64,000 bases of DNA. Origin: Limibacter armeniacum (GTDB lineage: Bacteria > Bacteroidota > Bacteroidia > Cytophagales > Flammeovirgaceae). Positions within the stretch are counted from its first letter, which is position 1. Every line of letters starts with the position of its first letter. The translations under genes and the position numbers were made by a program. Below are positions 62,487-64,000 of this stretch, piece after piece. The notes beneath the pieces are model-generated. The model was not told where the DNA came from and did not search any database. It saw only the letters and a program-made list of their open reading frames with translations. The DNA lies in NCBI RefSeq assembly GCF_036880985.1, contig NZ_JBAJNO010000009.1, forward strand, positions 2,888,501 through 2,952,500, read 5' to 3'.

Positions 62487-63407
62487 CTAGAATTGCTTAC
62501 CTCTTAGAAAGTCTTCAATCTTCATCCGTTTCTTGCCTTCCATCTGCCACTCTTTAATGTTGATATAACCGTCGGCTGTATTCAGATAGAAATACGTTTT
62601 ATTGTCCGTTACATACTCTTTGTCGCCTTCGAAGGTAACATCACTTTCCTGACCTTTTTTCGCGTCGTAGATTTTGTAAACTTTGCCCTCGATTTTGGTC
62701 CATGCACATGGATAAGGAGCTAATCCACGAATAAAGTCATATACCTGCTTAGTAGGTTTGTTGAGGTCAATCTCACATGTTTCCTTAAAGATCTTTGGAG
62801 CTTCAACTGTTTCACCAGGTTGCGAACTTAAAGTGTAGTTGTCATTTTCAATAGCTTGAACCGTCTTCAGTACAAGTTTGCTTCCCCTTGCCATTAGGCG
62901 TGTATAGAGTGACCCAACATTATCATCTTCATGGATAGGCTCTCTATCTTGCATAATAATGTCTCCTGTATCAATTTCATGTTTAAGGAAAAAAGTAGAA
63001 ACACCTGTTTCTGTTTCTCCATTGATAATCGCCCAATTGATAGGAGCTGCACCTCTGTATTTAGGAAGCAACGATGCGTGTAAGTTGAATGTGCCGATTT
63101 CAGGCATGTCCCAGACAGCTTCAGGTAACATACGGAAAGCTACAACAATTTGAAGGTTGGCGTTGAGACTTTTCAGCTCTTCTTGAAATGCAGGGTCCTT
63201 CAGGTTTTTTGGCTGCAAGACGTTTAAGTTATTGGCTACTGCAAACGCTTTAACAGGAGAGGAGTTCAACTTATGGCCTCTGCCTGCCGGTTTGTCAGGA
63301 GCAGTAATAACACCTACTACATTGTAACCGTTGTTTATCAATATTTCGAGGGAAGGCACCGCAAACTCTGGAGTTCCCATAAATACAATCCGAAGTTCTT
63401 TTTTCAT
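62487..63407 (-). CDS. fmt: Methionyl-tRNA formyltransferase
   Basis: A 306-residue enzyme that formylates initiator Met-tRNA. The N-terminal LRIVFMGTPEFAVPSLEIL starts the Rossmann fold. The formyl-folate and catalytic block is FNLHASLLPKYRGAAPINWAI with INGETETGVSTFFL. The C-terminal OB-fold domain begins near VYDFIRGLAPYPCAWT. The ATG at 63407 fits the family N-terminus; a frame reaching 63464 adds 19 non-family residues. It lies 67 bp downstream of the SpoU methyltransferase on the same strand and may be cotranscribed. Confidence 0.96.
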   Translation of the reverse strand: MKKELRIVFMGTPEFAVPSLEILINNGYNVVGVITAPDKPAGRGHKLNSSPVKAFAVANNLNVLQPKNLKDPAFQEELKSLNANLQIVVAFRMLPEAVWDMPEIGTFNLHASLLPKYRGAAPINWAIINGETETGVSTFFLKHEIDTGDIIMQDREPIHEDDNVGSLYTRLMARGSKLVLKTVQAIENDNYTLSSQPGETVEAPKIFKETCEIDLNKPTKQVYDFIRGLAPYPCAWTKIEGKVYKIYDAKKGQESDVTFEGDKEYVTDNKTYFYLNTADGYINIKEWQMEGKKRMKIEDFLRGKQF

Positions 63408-63474
63408 AATAGTCTTGGGAGAAGAAGTATTTGGTTTGTTGACTGTTTCAAAAGTTGAATACAATCAAAATATT

Positions 63475-64000
63475 TTATTCGTATTTAGACCTCTGTTTCT
63501 TGTAGAAATCTTTTACATGCGTTTCTACCTTATTAATGACTTTCAAAATCCAACGGATTTCTTGCCTTTTGTATTCTTCAGGTGAAAGCTGCCATTTGAT
63601 GTCTTGGCTGTTGTGCAACTTAGTCATCAGGTGGTTTAAGCTAACTGCTGCGGATACTGAAATGTTGAAGCTTTCACTGAACCCATACATTGGAATACGA
63701 ATTTTGTAGTCGGCTTCTGAGAGTGCATAGTCTGTCAGACCGGTGGATTCGGTACCAAACATCAACGCTACTTTGTCGTCCAAAGGAAGCTCGTCTAGAG
63801 TCATATCCGTATGTGGAGTGGTAGCAACAATCTTGTATCCATTGTTTTTTAGTTGCTTGATCGCATCTTCATTGGAAGAGTAATGGTGTCTGTCAACCCA
63901 TTTGGAAGCTCCTTTTACCACCTTTTTGTTCAGCTCATAGGTATGTTCTACCTCAATGATATGCAAGTCCTGTATGCCAAAACAATCGCATGAACGAATC
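63475..64000 (-). CDS. trmH: SpoU/TrmH-family RNA 2'-O-methyltransferase, 5' end cut by the window
   Basis: About 174 codons are visible; the start lies beyond 64000. The frame runs open to the window edge (RSCDCFGIQDLHIIEVEHTY), so the TTG at 63966 is internal. SPOUT motifs are LMFGTESTGLTDYAL (motif 2) and MYGFSESFNISVSAAVSL (motif 3), which build the SAM-binding trefoil knot. The short basic C-terminal tail (KVETHVKDFYKKQ) fits tRNA Gm18 methyltransferase TrmH better than RlmB, but RNA target is not proven. Confidence 0.88.
   Translation of the reverse strand, partial: IRSCDCFGIQDLHIIEVEHTYELNKKVVKGASKWVDRHHYSSNEDAIKQLKNNGYKIVATTPHTDMTLDELPLDDKVALMFGTESTGLTDYALSEADYKIRIPMYGFSESFNISVSAAVSLNHLMTKLHNSQDIKWQLSPEEYKRQEIRWILKVINKVETHVKDFYKKQRSKYE

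Overview
The window is chromosomal DNA from a member of the Bacteroidota, most likely a marine Cytophagales/Flammeovirgaceae-type organism. The evidence is a SusC/SusD pair, promoter elements of the TTTG-N19-TAnnTTTG type, weak Shine-Dalgarno signals with several TTG/GTG starts, menaquinone-type isochorismate synthase, FemAB-like GNAT proteins and many large secreted beta-rich proteins. The species cannot be named from this sequence alone. No rRNA, prophage, insertion sequence or CRISPR array was seen.

Layout. 1-8.0 kb: a truncated DUF3137-like membrane protein, a glycosyltransferase with a thiamine-binding-like protein, truA, a small Ig-like membrane protein, a Tyr-Gly-Tyr-Tyr-Gly tRNA array, a membrane MutS-like ATPase and a very basic secreted repeat protein. 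8-18.3 kb: Na/Pi transporter, RsmI-like methylase, histidine phosphatase, isochorismate synthase (menF), DNA polymerase III delta-prime (holB), acyltransferase, DASH cryptochrome and PPK2 polyphosphate kinase, separated by hairpin terminators. 18.5-24.7 kb: a SusC-SusD operon with two lipoproteins, one of which ends in an 18-bp tandem repeat. 24.7-32.8 kb, all on the minus strand: 7TM/SpoIIE phosphatase, acyltransferase, an 11-repeat secreted protein, AlkB-type alkane monooxygenase and gcvH. 33.2-38.8 kb: dxr-rseP and a SNF2 helicase.

39-46 kb is the accessory part. Two FemAB-like GNAT proteins and a membrane glycosyltransferase lie in AT-rich DNA before recG, and an OafA-type O-acyltransferase lies after it. 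The last 118 bp of recG are repeated on the far side of the acyltransferase as a decayed copy, so a cargo of about 1.17 kb sits between direct repeats of a gene 3' end with no integrase in sight. This is the clearest unexplained structure in the window.

46.3-64 kb: tpiA, prmA, a 1.7-kilo-residue secreted beta-rich protein, a MORN-like secreted protein, prfA, an M20 amidohydrolase, grpE-dnaJ, alanine dehydrogenase, tsaE, a phasin/histone-H1-like protein, fmt and a 5'-truncated SpoU methyltransferase.

The core genes cover translation (tRNAs, truA, prfA, prmA, fmt, tsaE, trmH), protein folding (grpE, dnaJ), DNA metabolism (holB, recG, helicase, MutS-like, cryptochrome) and isoprenoid/menaquinone supply (dxr, menF). 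The accessory genes mostly concern the cell surface: glycan modification, outer-membrane nutrient uptake and large repeat proteins.
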